7,998 nucleotides of DNA from Methanomassiliicoccus sp. UBA6 (GTDB lineage: Archaea > Thermoplasmatota > Thermoplasmata > Methanomassiliicoccales > Methanomassiliicoccaceae): NCBI GenBank assembly GCA_002508545.1, contig DAVH01000038.1:14743-22740 (forward strand), read 5' to 3'. Of the stretch, positions 1 to 5,308 are shown piece after piece. The position numbers and the translations under genes are program-made. The notes under the pieces are model-generated. The model saw only the letters and a program-made list of their open reading frames with translations, had not been told where the DNA came from and ran no database searches. Positions within the stretch are counted from its first letter, which is position 1, and every line of letters starts with the position of its first letter.

Positions 1-310
1 TGCGGCGCGCGGCCTCCTGCCCGACGTGAAACACGCCGTCGAGGTTCACGTCCATGATCTTGCGCCACTGCTCCTCGCGCATGCGCGTGAACCACGCAGG
101 ATCGGTGATGCCCGCGTTATTGACGCAGATCGAGAGCGGCCCGAGCGCGGCCTCACCTTCCGCGAAGGCGCGTTCGACATCATTGCGATCCGTGACGTCC
201 ATCGCGACGGCATGCGCCGTGCCGCCTGCCGCTTCGATCCGCGACTTGAGGGCTTCGAGCCGGTCCGTGCGCCGTGCCGCGACGACGACCTTCGCGCCGG
301 CTGCGGCGCC
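1..310 (-). CDS. Short-chain dehydrogenase/reductase (SDR), internal fragment
   Basis: Reading the minus strand from about 310 down to 2 gives an uninterrupted classical SDR segment of about 103 residues. It begins in the helix and second strand of the Rossmann fold (AAAGAKVVVAARR), continues through AMDVTDRNDV (the Asp-Val that contacts adenine), the NNAG motif (bases 110-121), and DVNLDGVF carrying the catalytic Asn. The basic ARR after strand 2 suggests a preference for NADP(H), by family knowledge. The N-terminal TGxxxGxG dinucleotide loop is missing at the 310 side, and the YxxxK active site would lie beyond base 1. The substrate cannot be inferred. The style resembles proteobacterial SDRs and differs from the rest of the window. 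The plus-strand frame over the same bases is Ser/Ala/Arg-rich and matches no family, so the minus strand is the real coding strand. The SDR identity is certain; its right boundary is accurate to about 10 bases. Confidence 0.85.
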
Positions 311-318
311 GGCGGTGA
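300..318. other. Chimeric junction between SDR fragment and FN3 gene
   Basis: To the left of this point the minus strand encodes a bacterial-type SDR; to the right the plus strand encodes an archaeal FN3 protein. SDR similarity ends after the AAAG of its Rossmann helix (codons at 299-307), just where the preceding Leu-Ala and glycine loop should follow. FN3 similarity begins at PAVTATSG (from base 309). Both genes are decapitated at the same place and face opposite ways, with no inverted repeats, target duplication or integrase. The join lies in a run of GCC/GGC, so microhomology of several bases is likely. An assembly or library chimera at a contig end is the simplest explanation; genuine illegitimate recombination is possible. 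Confidence 0.75.
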
Positions 319-1229
319 CCGCGACCTCGGGGAACGCATGGGTGAACATCACGTGGACGATGCCCGCATCGGACGCGGCCATCACCGGCTACAATGTCTA
401 CCGCGGCACCTCGCCGGGAGCGATGACGCTCCTCACGGCGGTATCGTCCCTTGGTTTCAACGACACGGGCGTGGAGAACGGGGCCGCGTACTACTACGCC
501 GTCTCCGCGATCAGCGAGGTCGGGGAGGGCGCGATGAGCGGTGCGGTCTCCGCGACCCCGTCCACGGTCCCGGGCGACCCGTCGGACCTGGAGGCGGTGT
601 CGGGCATCGGGTACGTGTCGCTGACCTGGACCTTGCCGGAGAGCGACGGGGGCGCGGAGATAACCGGGTACGACATCTACCGCGGCAATACCGCCGACGC
701 CATGACCTGGCTCGCCACGGTCACCTCCCTCGGCTACAACGACACCGGCGCGCCGGCCGGAGAGGGCATGGTGTACCGCGTGGTCGCGGTCAACGCCAAC
801 GGAGAGAGCGCGCATGCCGAGGTCTCGGCGACCGCGCTGTTCCCGCCCCCCGCTCCGACCAGCCTCGCTGTCGAGAGGACCGCCGAGGGAGCGGTGATCA
901 CCTGGGAGCTGCCCGGCTTGAACACGACAAGCGCACCGGTGACCGGGTTCGCCATCTACCGGCAGTCGGAGGGCGGCGACCCTGTCCTCATCGGCGTGGT
1001 CAACGGGAGCGAGGCCAGGAGCTTCACCGATGCCGATGTCCCCAAGGGCACGGCGGTCTACACCGTCGCCGCCCTGAACGGGGACGCGGCGGCCGGCGCC
1101 TTCACCATGAGCGGGGCGGCCGAGCTGTCCGCCCAGAGCTCCTTCGAGGGCACCGCGATGGCCATCGTCGTGGTGGCGGTCGGCGGCATCCTGATCCTCC
1201 TGCTCCTGGTCAGGCGCAGAAAGGAATGA
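309..1229 (+). CDS. FN3-repeat surface protein with C-terminal membrane anchor, 5' truncated
   Basis: About 306 residues remain. They contain three fibronectin type III domains: roughly bases 309-560 (VNITWTMP, ITGYNVYRG, FNDTG), 567-837 (VSLTWTLP, ITGYDIYRG, YNDTG) and 843-1125 (VITWELP, VTGFAIYRQ). Each has the Trp of strand B, the GYxxYRG of strand C and the Tyr-rich F strand. A single hydrophobic helix follows (about 1155-1211, AIVVVAVGGILILLLLV), capped by RRRKE, so the FN3 repeats should sit outside the cell and be held by the C-terminal anchor. The role is probably cell-surface structure or adhesion; no enzyme domain is visible. The N-terminus and signal peptide are missing because the gene is cut at the junction near 310. 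The in-frame ATG at 54 is spurious: the 85 codons after it are antisense to the SDR. A stop (tga) at 1227-1229 and a T-run close the gene, which converges on fprA 44 bp away. Confidence 0.8.
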   Translation, partial: PAVTATSGNAWVNITWTMPASDAAITGYNVYRGTSPGAMTLLTAVSSLGFNDTGVENGAAYYYAVSAISEVGEGAMSGAVSATPSTVPGDPSDLEAVSGIGYVSLTWTLPESDGGAEITGYDIYRGNTADAMTWLATVTSLGYNDTGAPAGEGMVYRVVAVNANGESAHAEVSATALFPPPAPTSLAVERTAEGAVITWELPGLNTTSAPVTGFAIYRQSEGGDPVLIGVVNGSEARSFTDADVPKGTAVYTVAALNGDAAAGAFTMSGAAELSAQSSFEGTAMAIVVVAVGGILILLLLVRRRKE

Positions 1230-1244
1230 GGACCAAACCCCTTC

Positions 1245-1253
1245 CTCTTTTTA
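1245..1253 (+). terminator. Oligo-T archaeal terminator after the FN3 gene
   Basis: A pyrimidine stretch ending in five Ts (1248-1252) lies about 18 bases past the FN3 stop codon, inside the 44-bp convergent gap to fprA. Archaeal transcription commonly ends at short T-runs in the non-template strand without needing a hairpin, and no strong hairpin is visible. No comparable T-run is seen for the opposing fprA transcript in this gap. Confidence 0.45.
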
Positions 1254-1273
1254 TTACCGATGCCGCGGACCGA

Positions 1274-2464
1274 TCACGCCTTCCCGGCGGACATCTCCTT
1301 GACCTTCCTCCCGATCTGCCGGCCGTACTCCCGGCACTTGCCCCGCTCTTCCTCGTGGGGGATGTACCGCAGCTCCAGGCCCTCGAAGGGCATCTCCAGG
1401 CCGCCGCTCTTCATGATCTCGTGCAGCTGCTTGACGGCGCCTCCGGCCCATCCGTAGGAGCCGAACGCCGCCCCGATGCGGCCGGTGGGCTTGAGCCCCT
1501 TCATATAGTAGGCCGCGTCCGCCACCGAGGGAAAGATGGTGTTGTTCAATGTCGGGGTGCCCATGACCACCGCCCTGGAGTCCAGCACTTCTTTCATGAC
1601 CACGCTGCGGTCGGTGTCGGTGAGCTTCAGCACATCGACCCTCACCCCCTCGGAAGCGATGCCCTCGGCGATCTCCTCGGCCATGATGCGGGTGCTGTTC
1701 CACATGGTGTCGTAGACCACCACCGCCTTCTCCTCGGTCACCGCCGATGACCACCTCGAGTACAGCGAGAGGATCTTGTCCAGATCGGTCCTCCAGATGA
1801 CCCCGTGCGCGGTCGCCAGGATCTTGATGTCTATCTCCTGGGCCTTCCTGATGGTCTGCTGGACCTGGTGGCCGAACGGCAGGACGATGTTGGCGTAGTA
1901 CTTGGCCGCCTCCTGGAAGAGGGCGGCCTGGTCCACCTCATCGTTGAACCGCTTGGACGTCGCGTAGTGCTGCCCGAAGGCGTCCATGCTGAACAGGACC
2001 TTGTCCTCCTCCACGTAGGTGAACATCGAATCGGGCCAGTGCAGCATTGGGGTGTCGATGAACTTCAGGGTCTTGCCGCCGGCCTTGATCACCTGGCCGT
2101 CGGCGACCATCTCCGTCCTCAGCGTCGGATAGTGAAGGCGCAGGCCCTCGACCCCGAAGCGGGACGCCAGCACCGTCGCCCCGCACACCTCCTGCATCTG
2201 CGGGAGGCTGCTGGAGTGGTCCATCTCGGTGTGATTGGATACGATGACGTCGATCTTGGACGGATCGATGACGCTGCGGATGCGCGACAGCATCTCCTCG
2301 AAGAACGGCCTCTTCACGGTGTCGATCAGGATGTTCTTCTCGCCGGTGATGAGGTACGCGTTGTACGTCGAGCCCCGGGGCGTGGTGTATCCGTGAAAGT
2401 TGCGCACGTTCCAGTCGATCGCTCCTACCCAGTAGATCCCGTCGGTGACCCGTATGGCGTCCAT
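1274..2464 (-). CDS. fprA: FprA-type flavodiiron protein (A-type flavoprotein; O2/NO reductase)
   Basis: A complete 396-residue protein, the usual size for the family. The N-terminal metallo-beta-lactamase-like half (about 1-245) keeps every diiron ligand: H78, E80, D82 and H83 in NHTEMDHS, H142 in MLHWPDS, D161 in FSMDAFG, and H220 in TAHG. The C-terminal flavodoxin half (about 246-396) has the FMN phosphate loop YDTMWNST (251-258) and the flavin-stacking region GSYGW (335-339). Family members reduce O2 to water or NO to N2O in the cytoplasm of anaerobes; in methanogens the electron donor can be F420H2, elsewhere rubredoxin. Neither donor gene is in the window, so donor and preferred substrate are unknown. 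I chose the ATG at 2464 over an in-frame ATG at 2554 because it has a GAGGT Shine-Dalgarno 6 bases upstream, starts where family members do (MDAIRVTDGIYWVG), and the extra 30 residues lack family character and overlap the divergent DedA promoter and start. Confidence 0.93.
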   Translation of the reverse strand: MDAIRVTDGIYWVGAIDWNVRNFHGYTTPRGSTYNAYLITGEKNILIDTVKRPFFEEMLSRIRSVIDPSKIDVIVSNHTEMDHSSSLPQMQEVCGATVLASRFGVEGLRLHYPTLRTEMVADGQVIKAGGKTLKFIDTPMLHWPDSMFTYVEEDKVLFSMDAFGQHYATSKRFNDEVDQAALFQEAAKYYANIVLPFGHQVQQTIRKAQEIDIKILATAHGVIWRTDLDKILSLYSRWSSAVTEEKAVVVYDTMWNSTRIMAEEIAEGIASEGVRVDVLKLTDTDRSVVMKEVLDSRAVVMGTPTLNNTIFPSVADAAYYMKGLKPTGRIGAAFGSYGWAGGAVKQLHEIMKSGGLEMPFEGLELRYIPHEEERGKCREYGRQIGRKVKEMSAGKA

Positions 2465-2470
2465 GTCCGA

Positions 2471-2475
2471 ACCTC
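2471..2475 (-). promoter_or_regulatory. Shine-Dalgarno GAGGT of fprA
   Basis: On the minus strand GAGGT lies six bases before the ATG at 2464. It decides the start codon in favour of the 396-residue product. The presence of a Shine-Dalgarno implies that fprA has a real 5' leader (about 40 nt if the TATA element at 2527-2534 is used), in contrast to the neighbouring DedA and ABCE1 genes. Confidence 0.7.
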
Positions 2476-2525
2476 GTAACGAACTACGATGCTCTGGGTA
2501 TCTATCATTTACGTCTGCCCCCGAG

Positions 2526-2535
2526 AATTTATATC
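2526..2535. promoter_or_regulatory. TATA element between fprA and the DedA gene, possibly bidirectional
   Basis: The plus strand reads AATTTATATC, close to the archaeal consensus TTTATATA. Its centre is about 27 bases before the ATG at 2558, which puts the predicted transcription start at or next to the DedA start codon (a leaderless mRNA). The same bases on the minus strand read GATATAAATT, also a good TATA box; from there the fprA transcript would start near 2504 and carry a 40-nt leader. A purine-rich BRE-like GAGAA is present on the plus side only, so orientation toward DedA is better supported. Confidence 0.6.
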
Positions 2536-2557
2536 GGAAGATGGTCTGGCGCATCCG

Positions 2558-3220
2558 ATGGGCATAATCGAGGAGATCGTCATCTGGGTGGTCCAGCTGA
2601 TGATGGACATCATAGAATCGAGCGGGTACCCCGGCATCGTCCTGCTGATGACTCTGGAAGGCATGTGCCTACCCATACCCAGCGAGGTGGTCCTGCCGTT
2701 CGGCGGCGCCCTGGCCTCCCTGGGGCGCATGAACATCACCGGCGATCCGCTGTGGGACGCGCTCCTCGTCGGCCTGGCCGGGACGCTCGGCTGCACCCTT
2801 GGCTCGGTCATCGCCTACTATGTCGGCAGGAAGGGCGGCCGCCCGCTCATCGCCAGGTACGGCCGCTTCCTGCGGCTCAACGAGAAGCACCTGGACATCG
2901 CGGAGTGCTGGTTCCGCAAGTACGGGGACTGGGCGGTCTTCGGCTCCAGGCTGCTGCCGGTGGTGAGGACCTTCATCTCGTTCCCGGCGGGGATCGCACG
3001 CATGCCGATCAAGCGCTTCATCGCCCTCACCACCCTCGGCTCCCTGCCATGGTGCCTTCTTCTCGCGTACGCGGGGGTGCTCCTGGGGGAGAACTGGGAT
3101 TCCGTGGAGGAGCTCTACCGCCCGCTGGAGATAGTGGTGGCCGTGGGTGTCGTCGCCCTCGCCGCGTACTGGCTGTGGAGAAGGAGGACCGCGAGGAAGG
3201 CCTGCCAGCTTCAAGCCTGA
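2558..3220 (+). CDS. DedA/SNARE-associated (VTT) family membrane protein
   Basis: A 220-residue integral membrane protein with family hallmarks. The first hydrophobic segment leads into LEGMCLPIPSEVVLPFGG (about 33-50), the conserved E-G-x-x-x-P-x-P-S-E re-entrant motif. The second signature, FGSRLLPVVRTFISFPAG (128-145), matches F-x-x-R-x-x-P-x-x-R. Further hydrophobic segments lie at about 65-90, 155-177 and 188-207, and the tail is basic (RRRTARK), probably cytoplasmic. The family is associated with membrane lipid homeostasis and, for some bacterial members, translocation of undecaprenyl phosphate or phosphatidylethanolamine; the archaeal substrate is unknown. I chose ATG 2558 rather than the in-frame ATG at 2489 because the TATA element at 2526-2535 lies 27 bases before it, and the extra 23 residues would overlap that promoter. 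The 3' end overlaps the convergent ABCE1 gene by 10 bp. Confidence 0.88.
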   Translation: MGIIEEIVIWVVQLMMDIIESSGYPGIVLLMTLEGMCLPIPSEVVLPFGGALASLGRMNITGDPLWDALLVGLAGTLGCTLGSVIAYYVGRKGGRPLIARYGRFLRLNEKHLDIAECWFRKYGDWAVFGSRLLPVVRTFISFPAGIARMPIKRFIALTTLGSLPWCLLLAYAGVLLGENWDSVEELYRPLEIVVAVGVVALAAYWLWRRRTARKACQLQA

Positions 3221-4983
3221 GCGTAGTAGTACTCGCCCCTCTCCTTCTGCTCCCGGTCGAGCCTGGAGCCAGGCTTGTTGATCCTCGGGCGGTTGGTGTC
3301 GTTGTCCCGCCTGAAGGTCACGTCGACCTCCTTCAGGAACATGTTCATGCCCGCCCGCATGTCGAAGGGGCCGTTGGCGTGGCCTTCCTTCCCGGGGTGG
3401 CCGGAGAACACCATGATGGAGTCGGACACCATGTCCAGGAAGTAGATGTCGTGGTCCACGATGAGCGCGCTCCGCCCCCGCTTCTCCATGACCCGGCGGA
3501 CGGTCTTGGCCGCCTCCATCCTCTGGTTGGAGTCGAGGTACGCCGACGGCTCGTCCAGGAGGTACATGTCCGCCTCCTTGGACAGGCATATGGCGATCGC
3601 TACCCGCTGCAGCTCCCCGCCCGACAGGGTGTTCACGTTCTTCTCGTACAGCCTCCTCAGCGCCAGGGGGTGGGCGATCTCGCTCTCGAAGAACCCTGAC
3701 TGGAAGAACTCATGGTTGGTGATCATGAACAGGTCCATGACCGAGCCGTCGAAGTCCGGGGCGATGTACTGCGGCTTGTAGGACACCTTGACGCTCTTGT
3801 CCACCTTCCCCGCGGTAGGCTCCTGGATGCCGGCCAGTATCTTCACGAAGGTGGTCTTGCCGATGGCGTTGGGACCGACCACGCCGATGGACTCGCCTAC
3901 CTTGATGGTCCCGGGCTCGGCGGTCAGCTTGAACTCCTTGAAGTCGCATTCCAGGTGTGGATAGTCGAGGAGGTGCGCGGTCACCTGGCTGTCCCGCGGG
4001 GGGTGCGACTCGAAGCGGATCTGGGTGTCGCGGAAGCGGATGTTCTCCTCCCGCATGTAGCCGTCGAGGTAGGTGTTGATGGCGATGCGGACCTGGCGCG
4101 GCTGGGCGAAGACACCGTAGGCGCCCTCCGAGCCATACACCAGGTAGGCGTTGTCCGCCAGGAAGTCGAGAATGGCCAGGTCGTGCTCGATCACCACCAC
4201 CTGCTTCTCCTCCGCCAGCTGCTGGATCAGCCTCGCCACCTTGATGCGCTGGTAGATGTCAAGGTACGAGGACGGCTCGTCGAAGAAGTAGGTGTCGGCG
4301 TCCTTCATGAGGGAGGCGGCGATGGCCACCCGCTGCAGCTCCCCGCCCGACAGCTTGTCCAGCGGGCGGTCGATGACCTCCTGCAGGTCCAGGAGCTCCG
4401 AGGCCTGGTCCACGGTCATCCGCTCCGCGACCTTCGACAGGAGGTCCCTCACCACGCCCTTGACCACCCGGGGCAGCTTGTCCACGTACTGGGGCTTGAG
4501 CGCCGTGCGGACGTTGCCGGCGTACACCTTGGTGAGGTAGTCCCCGAGCTCGGTGCCGGACAAGCGGGAGAGCACTTCCTCCCTGCTCGGCGGGTTCTCG
4601 AAGTTCCCGAAGTTCGGGGTCTCCTCGCCCGATAGCAGTCTAATGGAGGTCGTCTTCCCGATGCCGTTGGGACCCAGTATGCCGGTCACCAGGCCGCGCT
4701 TCGGCACCGGAAGGCGGTAGATGCGGAAGCCGTTCAGCCCGTACTGGTGCATGAGGTCGGACTTCAGCTCCTCTGGGAGGCCGATGATCTTGATGGCCTC
4801 GAACGGGCACTTGTGCACGCAGATGCCGCACCCCGCGCACAGCTCTTCCGAGATCACAGGCTTGCCGCCATCACCGATGACCACCGCCTCCACGCCGGTG
4901 CGCACCTTCGGGCAGTAGTTCCTGCACTCGGCGTTGCACTTCTTCGGTTGGCAGTGGTCCTTCAGCAGTACGGCGATACGCAT
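3211..4983 (-). CDS. abce1: ABCE1/Rli1 ribosome-recycling ATPase
   Basis: A complete 590-residue protein of normal length. The N-terminal domain binds two [4Fe-4S] clusters through C11, C16, C20, C24 (5-4-4 spacing as in yeast Rli1) and C49, C52, C55, C59 (CAGCGICVHKCP). Twin ATPase domains follow: Walker A GPNGIGKTT (104-112), signature LSGGELQR (211-218), Walker B FFDEPSSYLD (233-242) and switch H267; then Walker A GPNAIGKTT (370-378), signature LSGGELQR (453-460), Walker B LLDEPSAYLD (475-484) and switch H511. All catalytic residues are present. The cytosolic protein works with aRF1 or Pelota to split 70S ribosomes after termination or stalling and stays on the small subunit. The start at 4983 (MRIAVLLKDHC) matches the family; an ATG 24 codons upstream would add a non-conserved hydrophobic stretch and lies upstream of the predicted promoter. 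There is no Shine-Dalgarno, which fits a leaderless mRNA. Divergent from metG. Confidence 0.97.
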   Translation of the reverse strand: MRIAVLLKDHCQPKKCNAECRNYCPKVRTGVEAVVIGDGGKPVISEELCAGCGICVHKCPFEAIKIIGLPEELKSDLMHQYGLNGFRIYRLPVPKRGLVTGILGPNGIGKTTSIRLLSGEETPNFGNFENPPSREEVLSRLSGTELGDYLTKVYAGNVRTALKPQYVDKLPRVVKGVVRDLLSKVAERMTVDQASELLDLQEVIDRPLDKLSGGELQRVAIAASLMKDADTYFFDEPSSYLDIYQRIKVARLIQQLAEEKQVVVIEHDLAILDFLADNAYLVYGSEGAYGVFAQPRQVRIAINTYLDGYMREENIRFRDTQIRFESHPPRDSQVTAHLLDYPHLECDFKEFKLTAEPGTIKVGESIGVVGPNAIGKTTFVKILAGIQEPTAGKVDKSVKVSYKPQYIAPDFDGSVMDLFMITNHEFFQSGFFESEIAHPLALRRLYEKNVNTLSGGELQRVAIAICLSKEADMYLLDEPSAYLDSNQRMEAAKTVRRVMEKRGRSALIVDHDIYFLDMVSDSIMVFSGHPGKEGHANGPFDMRAGMNMFLKEVDVTFRRDNDTNRPRINKPGSRLDREQKERGEYYYAQA

Positions 4984-5005
4984 GTTCAACGCAATATGAC
5001 CCGCT

Positions 5006-5014
5006 GATAAAAAG
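5006..5014 (-). promoter_or_regulatory. TATA box of the ABCE1 gene
   Basis: The minus strand reads CTTTTTATC, a T/A-rich element in an otherwise GC-rich region. Its centre is about 27 bases before the ABCE1 ATG at 4983, so transcription should begin at or beside the start codon. No Shine-Dalgarno lies between them (GCGGGTCATATTGCGTTGAAC), consistent with leaderless initiation. Confidence 0.55.
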
Positions 5015-5272
5015 ATGATGGGGACGAAGCACGTGACCAACCTCGTTTCAGGCATCGTGACATCGGTTCGGGTAGGGGTCGCGTCATGCTGTCGACCTGG
5101 GCCGGCCCCCCGACATCAGGAAAGACGCAACAAGGGCAGGGTCATGGTCGCGAGCGTCCTTTCCTCGTTGGATCGAGCACTTGAGCACGGGGCGGCGTTC
5201 GAGAACGGCCGAAAGCGCGCTCTTTGCTGGCCTTGTTCGTCCACAACGTTAGGAGGCTTTCCGCTCGCATAA

Positions 5273-5280
5273 GTTATATC
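5273..5280 (+). promoter_or_regulatory. TATA box of metG
   Basis: GTTATATC shares TTATATC with the element in front of the DedA gene. Its centre lies about 32 bases before the metG ATG at 5309, predicting a transcript start near 5303 and a leader of only a few bases. No Shine-Dalgarno stands in the short interval before the ATG (the sequence there is CCGATATA). Confidence 0.55.
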
Positions 5281-5308
5281 CTTCCTCCACAATCCACTGG
5301 CCGATATA

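Larger units (their letters stand above)
4984..5308. other. 325-bp divergent intergenic region between ABCE1 and metG
   Basis: The ends hold the two promoters. The middle (about 5020-5265) has no coding region, tRNA or repeat array that I can support. Visible elements are a perfect palindrome GGGCCGGCCC (5099-5108), an inverted repeat CGTTC-GA-GAACG (5196-5207), a short direct repeat GAGCAC (5175-5180 and 5183-5188), and an unused Shine-Dalgarno-like TAGGAGG (5250-5256) with no start codon at a suitable distance. An open plus-strand frame of 85 codons (5015-5272) has no family resemblance and no promoter of its own, and I do not call it a gene. An unrecognised small RNA or operator cannot be excluded. 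Confidence 0.5.

Noticed and set aside
54..308. N-terminal extension of the FN3 protein from ATG 54
   Set aside because: These 85 codons are antisense to an unmistakable SDR and show no signal peptide or FN3 pattern; the frame is open only by chance.
26..1750. Very long plus-strand open frame (574 codons) spanning the junction, the FN3 gene and part of fprA
   Set aside because: It is Arg/Gly/His-rich high-GC translation with no family pattern, out of frame with the FN3 domains and antisense to fprA and the SDR.
2465..2554. 30-residue N-terminal extension of FprA from ATG 2554
   Set aside because: It would cover the divergent promoter, lacks family similarity, and the internal ATG at 2464 has a well-placed Shine-Dalgarno.
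2541..2560. ATG at 2541 as an alternative start for the DedA gene
   Set aside because: It is in a different reading frame from the DedA protein; ATG 2558 is in frame and correctly spaced from the TATA element.
3712..4635. 307-codon plus-strand ORF inside the ABCE1 region
   Set aside because: Antisense to the conserved ABCE1 ATPase domains; Val/Leu/His/Arg-rich shadow of a high-GC gene.
5014..5090. Box C-like ATGATGG suggesting a C/D guide RNA
   Set aside because: The last base does not match box C and there is no CTGA box D at a suitable distance downstream.
5190..5215. TTCGAGA resembling a tRNA T-loop
   Set aside because: The flanking five bases (CGGCG and ACGGC) do not pair, and no acceptor or anticodon stem is found upstream.
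5015..5272. 85-codon plus-strand ORF in the ABCE1-metG spacer
   Set aside because: No recognisable motif, its start overlaps the ABCE1 promoter, there is no promoter or Shine-Dalgarno of its own, and the composition is not clearly coding.
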